A stretch of 64,000 nt of DNA from JAHRVQ01 sp963976815 (GTDB taxonomy: Bacteria > Pseudomonadota > Gammaproteobacteria > Pseudomonadales > Azotimanducaceae). Within the stretch, counting starts at the first letter, position 1. Every line of letters starts with the position of its first letter. A program made the translations under genes and the position numbers. The notes beneath the pieces were generated by a model, which saw only the letters and a list, made by a program, of their open reading frames with translations, ran no database searches and was not told the origin of the DNA. Shown here in pieces: positions 1 through 9,225 of this stretch. The stretch covers positions 62,001 to 126,000 of the forward strand of contig CAXBLU010000004.1 of NCBI GenBank assembly GCA_963976815.1. Direction: 5' to 3'.

Positions 1-312
1 GCTCTCGCCACAGCCACATTCGGCCTGGACATTAGGGTTCTTAAATTCAAACCCTTCGTTTAGGCCCTGCTTGACGTAATCCATTTCGGTGCCATCGATG
101 TACACCAGGCTTTTAGGATCAACAAACACTTCCACACCCTGGGATTCGAACTTGAGATCTTCTTCCTGAATTTCATCAACGGGCTCAAGCACATACATCA
201 AGCCGGAGCATCCAGTGGTTTTAACGGCCACTCGAATGCCTCGTCCCCCTCCCCGCTTGGAGAGGAATCCATGCACATGCTTGGCTGCATTTTCAGTCAG
301 GCTAATTCCCAT
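1..312 (-). CDS. iscA: IscA, iron-sulfur cluster carrier (3' end cut by window edge)
   Basis: A-type carrier that binds Fe-S clusters or iron and passes them to apoproteins in the cytosol. The frame reads from an ATG at 312 to base 1 (104 codons) with no stop, so the last few residues are outside the window. The family's three cysteines are visible: one in a TTGCSG segment near residue 37 and a C-terminal CGC pair. It follows iscU by about 50 bases on the same strand, the usual place in an isc operon. Family members are about 107 residues, so very little is missing. Identification is firm from the motifs and the neighbours. Confidence 0.9.
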   Translation of the reverse strand, partial: MGISLTENAAKHVHGFLSKRGGGRGIRVAVKTTGCSGLMYVLEPVDEIQEEDLKFESQGVEVFVDPKSLVYIDGTEMDYVKQGLNEGFEFKNPNVQAECGCGES

Positions 313-366
313 GATCGTTCCTACCTTACTCTCTGTTTTCTACACTCTTTGTTTTCTACTGCCTAA

Positions 367-774
367 TTAGGCTTGCTCTGCGGGCACTGCGTGTTCTGCA
401 TGCTTTTCGCGAAAATCTTTAATCGCTGCTTTAATGGCGTCTTCGGCCAATACTGAGCAGTGAATCTTCACGGGCGGCAAAGCCAACTCTTCTGCAATTT
501 GCGTGTTCTTGATAGAACCCGCTTCATCCAATGTTCGCCCCTTTACCCACTCGGTGAGCAATGAGCTGGAAGCAATCGCAGAACCACAGCCGTAAGTCTT
601 AAATTTGGCATCTTCGATGATGCCTGCGTCATTTACTTTAATCTGAAGACGCATGACGTCTCCACATGCTGGCGCACCAACCATGCCGGTGCCCACATGC
701 TCATCAGCAGCGTCCATCTTGCCGACGTTACGGGGGTTGTCGTAGTGATCTAGTACTTTGTCGCTATAGGCCAT
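367..774 (-). CDS. iscU: IscU, Fe-S cluster assembly scaffold
   Basis: Scaffold on which IscS-derived sulfur and iron are built into a [2Fe-2S] cluster. The three conserved cysteines are present in their usual settings: ACGDVM, YGCGSAIASSS and KIHCSVLAEDAI. The open frame could start 7 codons earlier at 795, but family proteins begin with a MAYSDKV-like sequence, so the ATG at 774 is preferred, giving 135 residues. It lies between iscS and iscA on the same strand and is expected to be co-transcribed from the iscR promoter. Confidence 0.95.
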   Translation of the reverse strand: MAYSDKVLDHYDNPRNVGKMDAADEHVGTGMVGAPACGDVMRLQIKVNDAGIIEDAKFKTYGCGSAIASSSLLTEWVKGRTLDEAGSIKNTQIAEELALPPVKIHCSVLAEDAIKAAIKDFREKHAEHAVPAEQA

Positions 775-827
775 CGTTATTTCTCCAACGGTCAATCAAT
801 CTAAAATTTCAATAAACTCAAAAAAGT

Positions 828-2042
828 TTAGTGTGCTGCCCACTCAATGCTGCTGATATCAACACCATCTTTGTACATATCCCATAAAGGCGATAGTTCT
901 CGCAGCTTATCCACTGCGCCACGGATCTTTTCAATCGCCGTGTCGATATCTTGTTCTGTCGTAAATCGTCCCACAGAAAATCTTAAGGAACTGTGGGCCA
1001 GTTCGTCGTTACGACCCAGGGCTCGGAGCACATAAGAAGGCTCCAGGCTTGCGGACGTACAGGCGGACCCTGAAGAAATCGCAAGATCACTCAAGGACAT
1101 AATCAGAGACTCACCTTCAACAAAGTTGAAACTGACATTAAAGATGCCTGGAATCCGGTGATCAATACTACCGTTGATGTAAACCTCTTCCATGTCATCT
1201 AAGCCATCCCACAATCGCTGACGCAAGCCTTCGATACGCTTGGCCTCATCGTGCATTTCTTCCTTCGCAATGCGGAAGGCTTCACCCATGCCAACAATCT
1301 GGTGGGTTGCCAGGGTACCAGAACGCATACCACGCTCGTGACCACCGCCGTGCATTTGTGCTTCTAATCTAACCCGAGGTTTACGTCGCACGTAAAGCGC
1401 ACCCATACCTTTCGGGCCGTAAACTTTATGGGCGGAGAAAGACATCAAATCCACTTTCATTGTTTCTAGATCAATATCAATCTTGCCAGCGCTCTGGGCT
1501 GCATCCACATGGAAGAACACTTTACGTTCCCGGCAAACTTCACCTAGTGCGGCAATATCATTAATCACGCCAATCTCGTTGTTCACATGCATGAGCGAAA
1601 CAATTGTTGTGTCGTCGCGAATGGCAGCAGCCAACTTCTCAGGAGAAATAAAACCTTCTTCGCCTGGATCAAGATAAGTGACTTCAAAACCACTTCGTTC
1701 CAGATGTCGGCAAGTATCTAGTACCGCTTTGTGTTCGATTTTTGATGTGACAATGTGCTTGCCTTTAGTCTGATAGAACTGGGCAACACCTTTGATGGCC
1801 AGATTGTCAGATTCAGTGGCACCGGAAGTCCAGACAATTTCTCGGGGATCAGCGCCAATCAAATCAGCAACCTGCCGCCGGGCAACCTCAACGGCTTCTT
1901 CTGCTTCCCAACCAAACTTGTGGGATCGACTAGCTGGATTACCGAAGTTACCTTCAGCCATCAAACATTCGCTCATCTTCTGCGCAACCCGTGGGTCTAC
2001 TGGGGTGGTTGCTGCATAGTCCAAATAAATCGGGGCCTTCAT
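828..2042 (-). CDS. iscS: IscS, cysteine desulfurase
   Basis: PLP-dependent enzyme that removes sulfur from L-cysteine and supplies it to IscU and to tRNA thiolation. It is 404 residues, the normal length. Visible landmarks are the PLP-binding lysine in SFSAHKVYGPKG, the mobile active-site cysteine in SSGSACTSASLEPSYVLRALG, and the N-terminal IYLDYAATTPVDPRV. Its start overlaps the end of iscR by 4 bases, consistent with translational coupling. It is the second gene of the iscR-iscS-iscU-iscA operon. Confidence 0.97.
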   Translation of the reverse strand: MKAPIYLDYAATTPVDPRVAQKMSECLMAEGNFGNPASRSHKFGWEAEEAVEVARRQVADLIGADPREIVWTSGATESDNLAIKGVAQFYQTKGKHIVTSKIEHKAVLDTCRHLERSGFEVTYLDPGEEGFISPEKLAAAIRDDTTIVSLMHVNNEIGVINDIAALGEVCRERKVFFHVDAAQSAGKIDIDLETMKVDLMSFSAHKVYGPKGMGALYVRRKPRVRLEAQMHGGGHERGMRSGTLATHQIVGMGEAFRIAKEEMHDEAKRIEGLRQRLWDGLDDMEEVYINGSIDHRIPGIFNVSFNFVEGESLIMSLSDLAISSGSACTSASLEPSYVLRALGRNDELAHSSLRFSVGRFTTEQDIDTAIEKIRGAVDKLRELSPLWDMYKDGVDISSIEWAAH

Positions 2043-2560
2043 ACTTCTACTTCCTGTGCTGGGACACGAACAAAATCTTCGCGGCTGTGTTCATCTTGGC
2101 TTTCTTCGTTGCATTCTTCCTGACACAGCCGATTCTGGCGGGCGGCAACCTGTTGGACGCCCCGTCTCTCGATTAGACTGGCCAGATCGATACCATTTAA
2201 AAACTGGTGAATCTGGGCGCTCAGGTCTGACCACAATTCATGGGTCAAACAGGTTTCTCCACCCTGGCAGTCAGCTCGACCGGCGCATTTGGTTGCGTCG
2301 ACGTTCTCGTCGACTGAATCGACAATCTCGGCCACAAAAATCTCTTTGGCTGCTCTGCTCAAACGGTATCCACCACCGGGACCGCGAACACTTTGCACCA
2401 GTTCTCGACGACGTAGCTTGGCGAACAATTGTTCCAGATAGGAGAGAGAAATCCCCTGTCGGTCCGAGATGTCCGCCAGACTGATCGGGCCTTTACCCTC
2501 GTGCACAGCGAGATCGAGCATCGCTGTAACGGCGTATCGTCCTTTTGCTGTTAGTCTCAT
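2039..2560 (-). CDS. iscR: IscR, Rrf2-family Fe-S regulator
   Basis: Transcription factor that binds a [2Fe-2S] cluster and represses its own isc operon when clusters are plentiful. The first 70 residues form the winged helix (MRLTAKGRYAVTAMLDLAV...). The cluster-ligand region reads CAGRADCQGGETC, with the three cysteines spaced as in IscR. The C-terminal tail is polar and somewhat long (173 residues in total against about 160). It is the first gene of the operon. Two IscR-type operators lie in its promoter, so autorepression is expected. Confidence 0.95.
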   Translation of the reverse strand: MRLTAKGRYAVTAMLDLAVHEGKGPISLADISDRQGISLSYLEQLFAKLRRRELVQSVRGPGGGYRLSRAAKEIFVAEIVDSVDENVDATKCAGRADCQGGETCLTHELWSDLSAQIHQFLNGIDLASLIERRGVQQVAARQNRLCQEECNEESQDEHSREDFVRVPAQEVEV

Positions 2561-2639
2561 AAGTCTTTTACTTTCAATCTGTTAGCAAGTTGTTTAACAC
2601 ACTCAGAGTGTTCCGAAGGGGAACTCACGAAGGGCGCAA

Positions 2640-2697
2640 AGTATGCAATACCCGACTGTTTTAGTCAAATATAAGTCCGACTATTTTAGTCAGGTAT
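2640..2697 (-). promoter_or_regulatory. isc operon promoter with two IscR type 1 operators
   Basis: Read on the minus strand, TTGACT (2668-2663) and CATACT (2645-2640) are 17 bases apart and form a good sigma-70 promoter for iscR. Two copies of the IscR type 1 pattern ATASYYGACT-N5-AGTCRRSTAT overlap it: 2648-2672 (ATACCCGACT...AGTCAAATAT) and 2673-2697 (AAGTCCGACT...AGTCAGGTAT). They lie end to end and would block the -35 and spacer when occupied. This is the arrangement expected for autorepression by [2Fe-2S]-IscR. Confidence 0.85.
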
Positions 2698-2770
2698 AGG
2701 AGGATTACTAGTACCTGGCTTATTCGATTTTAGAATGGGTGATACGCTTAATATCTAAGACCGCAGACCG

Positions 2771-3550
2771 CTACTTTTTGCCGATTTTTTGCTGAATGGC
2801 CGTCATAAAGCCCCGCAGGATATTGATCTCCATTTGGTCCGGTCGAATGCGGTTAAACATCCTTCTCAATCGGGTCATAAGCTGGCGCGGGGTTTCTGGA
2901 TCATGAAACCCCACATCTACCAGCGTTTCCTCCAGATGATCGTAGAAATTCTCCACTGAATCCGTTGAGGCGAACTTCATATCCCATGGCTGTTCCACTA
3001 TCCCGGAAGATCCTGGGGTTTCACGATGTAAGCGGGCTTGTAGTAGCTCATAACAGAGTACTTGAACCGCCATCGCTAGATTTAGACTGCTATAAGCCTT
3101 CCCAGTGGGAATATTGACATGAAAATGGCATTTTTGAAGCTCTTCGTTCTTTAATCCATGGGCTTCCCGGCCAAATACCAACGCAACTTCCGCGCCCTGA
3201 CGGGATTCTGCCTCCACCTTCTCTCCGCAGCCCCTCGGCTCCAGCATGGGCCAGGGTATACGCCGATCCCTTGCGGAAGTGCCAATCACCAGCTGACAAC
3301 CGGATATGGCTTCATCAAGCGTCGGCACAACAACAGCATTTTCGACCACATCCGATGCACTCGCCGAACGCCAGATGGCCTTGTCATGGGGAAATTTTAG
3401 CGGAGCGACCAATACCAGGCGGCAAACCCCCATATTCTTCATGGCCCGGGCTGCAGCACCTATGTTGCCAGGATGGGTGGTTTCCACCAGAACAATCCGG
3501 ACGCGAGGAAAAAGATTTTCTATTTCTGGAGACGAAGAGTCAGAAGACAT
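2771..3550 (-). CDS. trmJ: TrmJ, tRNA 2'-O-methyltransferase (Cm32/Um32)
   Basis: SPOUT-class methyltransferase that methylates the 2'-hydroxyl of nucleotide 32 in tRNA anticodon loops. At 259 residues it matches the family. The N-terminus VRIVLVETTHPGNIGAAARAMKNMG and the later LVFGREAHGL and IPTGKAYSSLNLAMAVQVLCYEL are the three SpoU motifs that form the knotted SAM site. It lies upstream of iscR on the same strand and is divergent from suhB, a frequent gammaproteobacterial arrangement. About 210 bases containing the isc promoter separate it from iscR. Confidence 0.92.
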   Translation of the reverse strand: MSSDSSSPEIENLFPRVRIVLVETTHPGNIGAAARAMKNMGVCRLVLVAPLKFPHDKAIWRSASASDVVENAVVVPTLDEAISGCQLVIGTSARDRRIPWPMLEPRGCGEKVEAESRQGAEVALVFGREAHGLKNEELQKCHFHVNIPTGKAYSSLNLAMAVQVLCYELLQARLHRETPGSSGIVEQPWDMKFASTDSVENFYDHLEETLVDVGFHDPETPRQLMTRLRRMFNRIRPDQMEINILRGFMTAIQQKIGKK

Positions 3551-3689
3551 ACAGATGCGCTAAAATTAAAGACGTATTTTATCCTAAAGTGATAGACTGC
3601 GCCGCTTCGGGCCCCAGTGATTTGGTAAAAAGTGTTTTTACTAAATTCGCTATTCGCCTGTGCTCTTTGACAAATTACGGACCACACAC

Positions 3690-4487
3690 ATGCAGCCAAT
3701 GGCTAACCTTGCGCTACGCGCCGCTCGTCTTGCGGGACAACATATCGCTCGAGCTTATGACCGCCCAGACTTGATCAAAATCAGCGACAAGGGCCACAAC
3801 GACTTTGTGACCAATGTGGACGTAGAGGCCGAGCGCATCATTATCGATTCGCTCCGCAAGAAATATCCGGATCATATCTTCACCGGCGAAGAAAATAGCC
3901 AAACACCTGAAGACGAAAAAACCTCTGACTATGAATGGGTCATTGACCCTATCGACGGCACGGCTAACTTTGTCAATGGCCTGCCACACTTTTGCGTGTC
4001 CATTGCTTGCCTGTTTAAGGGCAAACTCGAGCACGGCGTCATCCTCGACCCGATTCGCCAGGACGAATTTGTTGCCAGTCGCGGCAATGGTTGCAGCGTT
4101 AATGGCACTCGAACTCGAGTACGAACCACAAAAAATCTGGATGGCGCCATGATCTCAACCGGCGGTGGCGGTATGCAGGAAGTCGCAGAAGCCCAGGGCC
4201 GCATTTACACACAGCTAATCGAAGAACGCGCGATACTCAGACAACCGGGCTCTGCCGCGCTGGATCTGGCTTATATTGCGAGCGGTAAACTCGATGGCAT
4301 GTGGATGAAGAATCTGCAGCTTTGGGACATGGCAGCTGGTGCATTAATGGTTCAGGAATCTGGCGGCTTGCTAGGAGATTTTGCGGGCGGCGGTAACCAC
4401 CTGAAGAGCGGCAATATTATTGCCGCAGGTCCAAAGGTATTTAAGGTACTAACGCCAATCGTGAAAAAGCATCTGGGTTCGATTTAG
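3690..4487 (+). CDS. suhB: SuhB, inositol-1-monophosphatase family protein
   Basis: Mg-dependent phosphatase fold; in E. coli SuhB also serves the rRNA antitermination complex. Metal-site motifs are visible: GEENS (Glu of motif 1), WVIDPIDGTANFVNGLPHF (the DPIDGT loop) and LQLWDMAAGALMVQESGG near the C-terminus. The open frame extends 10 codons upstream of the chosen start. I start at the ATG at 3690 because the protein then begins MQPMANLALRAARLAG, aligning with the family N-terminus, for 265 residues. It is divergent from trmJ. Confidence 0.93.
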   Translation: MQPMANLALRAARLAGQHIARAYDRPDLIKISDKGHNDFVTNVDVEAERIIIDSLRKKYPDHIFTGEENSQTPEDEKTSDYEWVIDPIDGTANFVNGLPHFCVSIACLFKGKLEHGVILDPIRQDEFVASRGNGCSVNGTRTRVRTTKNLDGAMISTGGGGMQEVAEAQGRIYTQLIEERAILRQPGSAALDLAYIASGKLDGMWMKNLQLWDMAAGALMVQESGGLLGDFAGGGNHLKSGNIIAAGPKVFKVLTPIVKKHLGSI

Positions 4488-4664
4488 AAACACCTTTTTG
4501 AAGGGGCTTTATTGTCTATCCCTCCCGCGCTTGAACAGACTTACCCAGAAAAAACATTCTGCGATGCAGCCTACGCCAACTAACAACATGGCACCCTGAG
4601 CGTATCCCGCGACATAAAACATAGCCGCCAGGCAGGCAAAACTCCGTTCAGCGCGCCCAGCCTT

Positions 4665-5615
4665 TTATTGGCCGTTCATAAGGTCAGGATCATCCTGGCC
4701 TTCTTTAATCGGCACGGCGAGATCTTCTTTGGTTATCCCAAGGGCAATCATAGTGTTGGCGGCAACATAGATCGAAGAATAAGTACCCACGACCACACCG
4801 ATAATCAAACCAATCGCAAAGCCCCGGATCAACTCTCCACCCAGCGCAAACAATGCAATCAATACCAACAACGTGGTTAACGATGTCACCAGGGTTCGGC
4901 CCAGGGTCTGATTGAGCGAGATGTTAATGATGTCGATCGCGGAGCCCTTCCTAATCTTGCGGAAGTTCTCACGAATACGGTCCGAAACCACAATGGTGTC
5001 ATTCAGCGAGTAACCAATCACCGCTAGCAACGCAGCCACTACGGTTAAGTCAAAGTCCCAGCGGAACAAAGCAAAAGCGCCCAGAGTAATTGCAACGTCA
5101 TGGAACAATGCCACCACGGCGCCCACGGCAAACTTCACCTGGAAACGAAAAGCGATATAAAGCATGACCATCGCAAGGGCGGCCAGGATACCGAGGCCTC
5201 CTTGATTGGTCAGTTCTTCACCCACCGCAGGCCCAACAAATTCAGAACGGCGCAATGAAACACCAATGTTTGAAGAGGCTTGCAGCGCTTCCAATATCTT
5301 ATCGCCTAATACGGCATTTTCTCGTTCCGTAAGGTTCTTCTGGGGCGGCACTCGCACCAGCACGTCACGATCAGAGCCAAAATACTGCACAACATGGCCC
5401 GAGAACCCGGCATCAATTAACTGCGTCCGAATGTCCTCTGGAGAGATGGACGATTCATATTCGACCTCTACAAGGCTACCGCCGGTAAAGTCGAGACCCC
5501 AGTTGAGTTGATTTACACCCAACAACACCACAGAGGCCAACACCAGCACAATCGAGCCGATTGCCGCTATCTTGCGATAGGCCATAAAATCAAATTTGAT
5601 ATCTTTGTTCGCCAT
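4665..5615 (-). CDS. secF: SecF, protein translocase accessory subunit
   Basis: Inner-membrane partner of SecD that uses the proton gradient to assist late steps of Sec export. It is 316 residues with six predicted membrane spans: one N-terminal, a periplasmic P1-like loop (about residues 40-130), then five spans. The RND-type signature is visible in GYSLNDTIVVSDRIRENFRK. It begins 2 bases after secD ends. It is the last gene of the queA-tgt-yajC-secD-secF run and ends convergent with suhB. Confidence 0.96.
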   Translation of the reverse strand: MANKDIKFDFMAYRKIAAIGSIVLVLASVVLLGVNQLNWGLDFTGGSLVEVEYESSISPEDIRTQLIDAGFSGHVVQYFGSDRDVLVRVPPQKNLTERENAVLGDKILEALQASSNIGVSLRRSEFVGPAVGEELTNQGGLGILAALAMVMLYIAFRFQVKFAVGAVVALFHDVAITLGAFALFRWDFDLTVVAALLAVIGYSLNDTIVVSDRIRENFRKIRKGSAIDIINISLNQTLGRTLVTSLTTLLVLIALFALGGELIRGFAIGLIIGVVVGTYSSIYVAANTMIALGITKEDLAVPIKEGQDDPDLMNGQ

Positions 5616-5617
5616 AA

Positions 5618-7468
5618 TCAGATCGCCAGTTGCTTCACGTTGCGGCCACCGTAGACCAGATTAATGATTGCCCGAGTACCCATAATGGCGGTGAACATAG
5701 ACGTCAAAATACCAATCGAGAGGGTAATCGCGAAGCCTTTCACCGGCCCCGTACCAATACTGTACAGAATCACCGCAACAATCAGGGTCGTTAAGTTGGC
5801 ATCCAAAATGGTAGTAAAAGCCCGGTCAAAACCGGCATTGATGGCACCTTGCGGTGACATACCGTTAGCCAACTCCTCCCTGATACGGGAGAAAATCAAT
5901 ACGTTTGCATCCACCGCCATACCCACCGTTAAAACAATACCGGCAATACCCGGCAAGGTCAGGGTGAAGGAGAAGCTCGACATGACCGCAACCAGCAAGG
6001 CCAGGTTAGACAGTAGCGCCAGATTTGCCGCAAGACCGAACACCTTGTAATAGGCCAGCATAAAGATCAGCACCAGCCCAAGACCCACGGCAACAGAAAT
6101 TGCACCGAGTTCGACGTTCTCTTTACCCAGACTTGCGCCTACGGTTCTTTCTTCAACAATATACATATCCGCTGCCAGAGCACCGGCACGGAGCAAAAGG
6201 GAGAGTTCTCTCGCTTCTCCAGCATTTAGTCCTGTAATGCGGAAGCTCACCCCAAGGGCCGCTTGCACAGTCGCCAGACTAATGACTCGGCGACTCACGA
6301 CGGGCTTTGTAGTTTCTACTTCAACGCCGTCTACCATCTTGTAGGTCGTGCGGTTTTTAGTTTCGATAAAGACCACACCAAGGCGTCGACCAATATTGTC
6401 CCGGGTCGCACGATGCATCAGGTTACCGCCTTCGCTATCGAGCTTGATATTCACCTGGGGTAAACCAGAATCCGGATCAAAACCCACCTGGGCATCAACC
6501 ACTCGCTCACCGCGCAAAGTAACGTTTCGTTCTAGCTGGGCCGTACGGCCTTCATAATCGTATGCGGCAGTGGTAGATCGTGGCGCATCGGGCTGTGCTT
6601 CTAAGCGAAACTCCAGTGTTGCCACCTTACCCAAAATCTTCTTGGCTTCCGCCGTGTCCTGCACACCCGGCAGGTCAACCACAATCCGATTGCGACCCAG
6701 GCGCTGGACGAGGGGTTCCGCGACACCCAACTCATTCACTCGATTACGAATGGTTTGCAGGTTTTGGGAGACGGCAAAGTCTTCAACACTTCGAATGGTG
6801 TCTTCCGTAATCTCAAGGGAAATTCCCGGTAGCGGATCACTGATTGAGGAGAAAACAAATTCGTTGAACTGACCTTCGAGTAGGGTTCTGGCCTGGTTGC
6901 GATCTTCATCGCTCGCAAAGCTGACGACCAACACACGAGGTGAGACGTTGGTGACATCAGAATAGCGAATCTTCTCTTCACGCAGCTGACGTTTAAGATC
7001 CGTTTCCAGAGCATCCATACGCTCGGTCACCACGGACTCAGTATCAACTTCCATCAGGAAGTGGACACCACCACGAAGATCCAACCCATACTTCATTGGT
7101 TCCGCATTGATGTCTCGTAACCACTGGGGTGTGGTTGGCGCTGCATTTAACGCCACAACATAATGGGTATTCAGATCATGCAGGGTACGCTGGACAATGG
7201 TCTTGGCCTGCAGCTGGGCGTCGTCATCTCTAAATCTAAACAGCAAATTGCCATCGATCAGCTCAGCATTAAAGTACTCAATACCCTCCTCATCCAAAGC
7301 TGCTTTAGCAGCATCAAGGGCGCTGGTCGTGACCGACTCACCGGAGGTTTCCGCCGACACCTGAACCGCATAATCCGGTAAATAGATATTAGGCAGGGAG
7401 TAGACAACGCCAAGAGTAATGGCAATCAGGACGATCAGGTTTTTCCACAACGGGTATCGATTTATCAC
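5618..7468 (-). CDS. secD: SecD, protein translocase accessory subunit
   Basis: RND-superfamily membrane protein of the SecDF complex. It is 616 residues: an N-terminal membrane span, a large periplasmic region (about 30-440) starting the conserved block with MKYGLDLRGGVHFLMEVD, and five C-terminal spans. TVGMAVDANVLIFSRIREEL is the conserved proton-path segment. It begins 10 bases after yajC ends on the same strand. Family identity and context leave little doubt. Confidence 0.97.
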   Translation of the reverse strand: MINRYPLWKNLIVLIAITLGVVYSLPNIYLPDYAVQVSAETSGESVTTSALDAAKAALDEEGIEYFNAELIDGNLLFRFRDDDAQLQAKTIVQRTLHDLNTHYVVALNAAPTTPQWLRDINAEPMKYGLDLRGGVHFLMEVDTESVVTERMDALETDLKRQLREEKIRYSDVTNVSPRVLVVSFASDEDRNQARTLLEGQFNEFVFSSISDPLPGISLEITEDTIRSVEDFAVSQNLQTIRNRVNELGVAEPLVQRLGRNRIVVDLPGVQDTAEAKKILGKVATLEFRLEAQPDAPRSTTAAYDYEGRTAQLERNVTLRGERVVDAQVGFDPDSGLPQVNIKLDSEGGNLMHRATRDNIGRRLGVVFIETKNRTTYKMVDGVEVETTKPVVSRRVISLATVQAALGVSFRITGLNAGEARELSLLLRAGALAADMYIVEERTVGASLGKENVELGAISVAVGLGLVLIFMLAYYKVFGLAANLALLSNLALLVAVMSSFSFTLTLPGIAGIVLTVGMAVDANVLIFSRIREELANGMSPQGAINAGFDRAFTTILDANLTTLIVAVILYSIGTGPVKGFAITLSIGILTSMFTAIMGTRAIINLVYGGRNVKQLAI

Positions 7469-7478
7469 GCAAAAGGGC

Positions 7479-7817
7479 CTAAATGTTTTTGATGGTGCCC
7501 TTAGGCAATGCTGCCGTCACGGCGTGCTTTTGTAGCTTCAGCTCAACGCCGTCGGACACTTCCATCACCAGGAATTGATCGTCGACTTTGATGACCTTAC
7601 CGATCAAACCACCGGTGGTGATGATCTCGTCGCCTTTAGTGACGCCGCCAACCAGATCTTTGTGTTCTTTAGCTCGCTTGCTCTGGGGACGCCAGATGAT
7701 GAAGTAGAACACCAGGGCAAAAGCCAAAATGATGAATAGATCGGGGCCAAAAAAGCCTCCGCCACCAAGACCACCGGCGTCTGCGGCATGGGCTGCAGGG
7801 ATAAAAAAATCAATCAT
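7479..7817 (-). CDS. yajC: YajC, Sec translocon accessory protein
   Basis: Small inner-membrane protein that associates with SecDF. It is 112 residues: one membrane segment (about 25-42, LFIILAFALVFYFIIWRPQ) with the typical RPQSKRAKEHKDLV following it, then a small beta-rich cytoplasmic domain containing GDEIITTGGLIGKV. It lies between tgt and secD, the conserved position. Overlapping frames here are shadows. Confidence 0.95.
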   Translation of the reverse strand: MIDFFIPAAHAADAGGLGGGGFFGPDLFIILAFALVFYFIIWRPQSKRAKEHKDLVGGVTKGDEIITTGGLIGKVIKVDDQFLVMEVSDGVELKLQKHAVTAALPKGTIKNI

Positions 7818-7924
7818 AGTGAATGTGCTCTGTTGTTAGCATCGGTAAAAAGGCCGCTATTCTCCCGAATCAACGGTCTGAATTCAATGAGAGTTCAATG
7901 TTACTGGTTCAAAGTTGGTGCGTT

Positions 7925-9049
7925 TTAACCCGTCGCAACCTGCGGCGTCTCGCTCCAACCTTCATATATTGCTTCGATATGGTCATTCAGACCGCCATTT
8001 TCAATAGCAGTTCGCATCCCATCCATCAAAGACAGGTAATAGTGCAGGTTATGCAGGCTCATTAACTGGGGAGCCAGCATCTCTTTACACTTGTCTAGAT
8101 GGTACAAATAGGCCCGGGAGAAATTTTGGCAGGTATAGCAGCCGCAATTGGGATCCAGGGGGCTGTCATCAATCTTGTAGCGGGCATTTCGGATACGCAC
8201 GACCCCAAGGGACGTAAACAGGTGGCCATTTCTGGCATTTCGGGTCGGCATCACACAATCCATCATATCCACACCCCGGCGCACGCACTCCACCAGATCC
8301 ATTGGCGTGCCCACCCCCATCAAATAGCGGGGCTTATCTGCTGGCAAGCTGGGCGCCACATGACTGACCACATTTAACATATCTTCTTTTGGCTCGCCGA
8401 CGGACAGCCCGCCGATGGCATAGCCCTCAAAGCCAATCTCCATCAAACCATCCCGGGACTGATCCCGCAGATCGTTATGGACACCGCCCTGGACAATGCC
8501 AAACAGCGCATTGGGGTTTTCCTGTTCATTAAAGGCGTTTCGGCTACGTTTAGCCCAGCGCAGGGACATTTCCATGGATTCCTGAACCGCTTTTTTCTCC
8601 GCGGGGAATGGCGTGCATTCATCAAACACCATGGCAATATCAGAATTTAAACTCTTCTGGATCTGCATCGACCGTTCCGGATCTAGATACACCTCACTGC
8701 CATCAATGGGGGACCTAAACTTCACCCCCGCTTCGGTAATCTTGCGCATATCCCCCAGTGAGAACACCTGGAAACCGCCGGAATCCGTCAGAATCGGCTT
8801 ATCCCAGTTCATAAAGCCGTGCAGGCCACCGTGGAGATCCATCACCTCAGTGCCAGGTCGCAACATCAGGTGAAAGGTATTGCCGAGCAGAATCTGCACA
8901 CCAATTTCATCCAGGGTACTGGGCATCAGTGCTTTAACGGACCCGTAGGTGCCACAGGGCATAAATATTGGGGTTTGGACCACGCCATGATTAAGCGTTA
9001 GCTGGCCGCGGCGCGCAGCACCATCGGTATGGGTGACGTCAAATTGCAA
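7925..9049 (-). CDS. tgt: Tgt, queuine tRNA-ribosyltransferase
   Basis: Exchanges guanine 34 for preQ1 in GUN-anticodon tRNAs. At 374 residues it has the normal length. Visible landmarks are the N-terminal GVVQTPIFMPCGTYGSVKAL, the DSGGFQVFSLG substrate loop, GGLSVGEPKEDM, the nucleophile region CVMPTRNARNGHLFTS, and the zinc site CGCYTC followed by a histidine in YLYHLDKC. It lies downstream of queA, the next step of the same pathway. Confidence 0.97.
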   Translation of the reverse strand: MQFDVTHTDGAARRGQLTLNHGVVQTPIFMPCGTYGSVKALMPSTLDEIGVQILLGNTFHLMLRPGTEVMDLHGGLHGFMNWDKPILTDSGGFQVFSLGDMRKITEAGVKFRSPIDGSEVYLDPERSMQIQKSLNSDIAMVFDECTPFPAEKKAVQESMEMSLRWAKRSRNAFNEQENPNALFGIVQGGVHNDLRDQSRDGLMEIGFEGYAIGGLSVGEPKEDMLNVVSHVAPSLPADKPRYLMGVGTPMDLVECVRRGVDMMDCVMPTRNARNGHLFTSLGVVRIRNARYKIDDSPLDPNCGCYTCQNFSRAYLYHLDKCKEMLAPQLMSLHNLHYYLSLMDGMRTAIENGGLNDHIEAIYEGWSETPQVATG

Positions 9050-9133
9050 TGGAGAGACCTGGGGTTGTGGTTAAGAATTGTGGGTTGGATGTGTTGAGGC
9101 GCAATAATAGCAAAAAACGCAGCGGCAATCGTT

Positions 9134-9224
9134 ACTTCGTGATAATCATTTGTTCCTAGCCCTCTCGCAAACTTTGCTACGCAAAGTTACTGCCGGGTAT
9201 GATTTTCACTTCGTGATAATCATT
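9134..9224. repeat. Short direct repeats and a hairpin between queA and tgt
   Basis: The 17-mer ACTTCGTGATAATCATT occurs at 9134-9150 and again at 9208-9224. Between them an 8-bp inverted repeat (AACTTTGC, loop TAC, GCAAAGTT) spans 9170-9188. The second copy abuts the queA stop codon. No T-run follows the hairpin, so it is not a standard terminator. Confidence 0.6.
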
Positions 9225-9225
9225 A

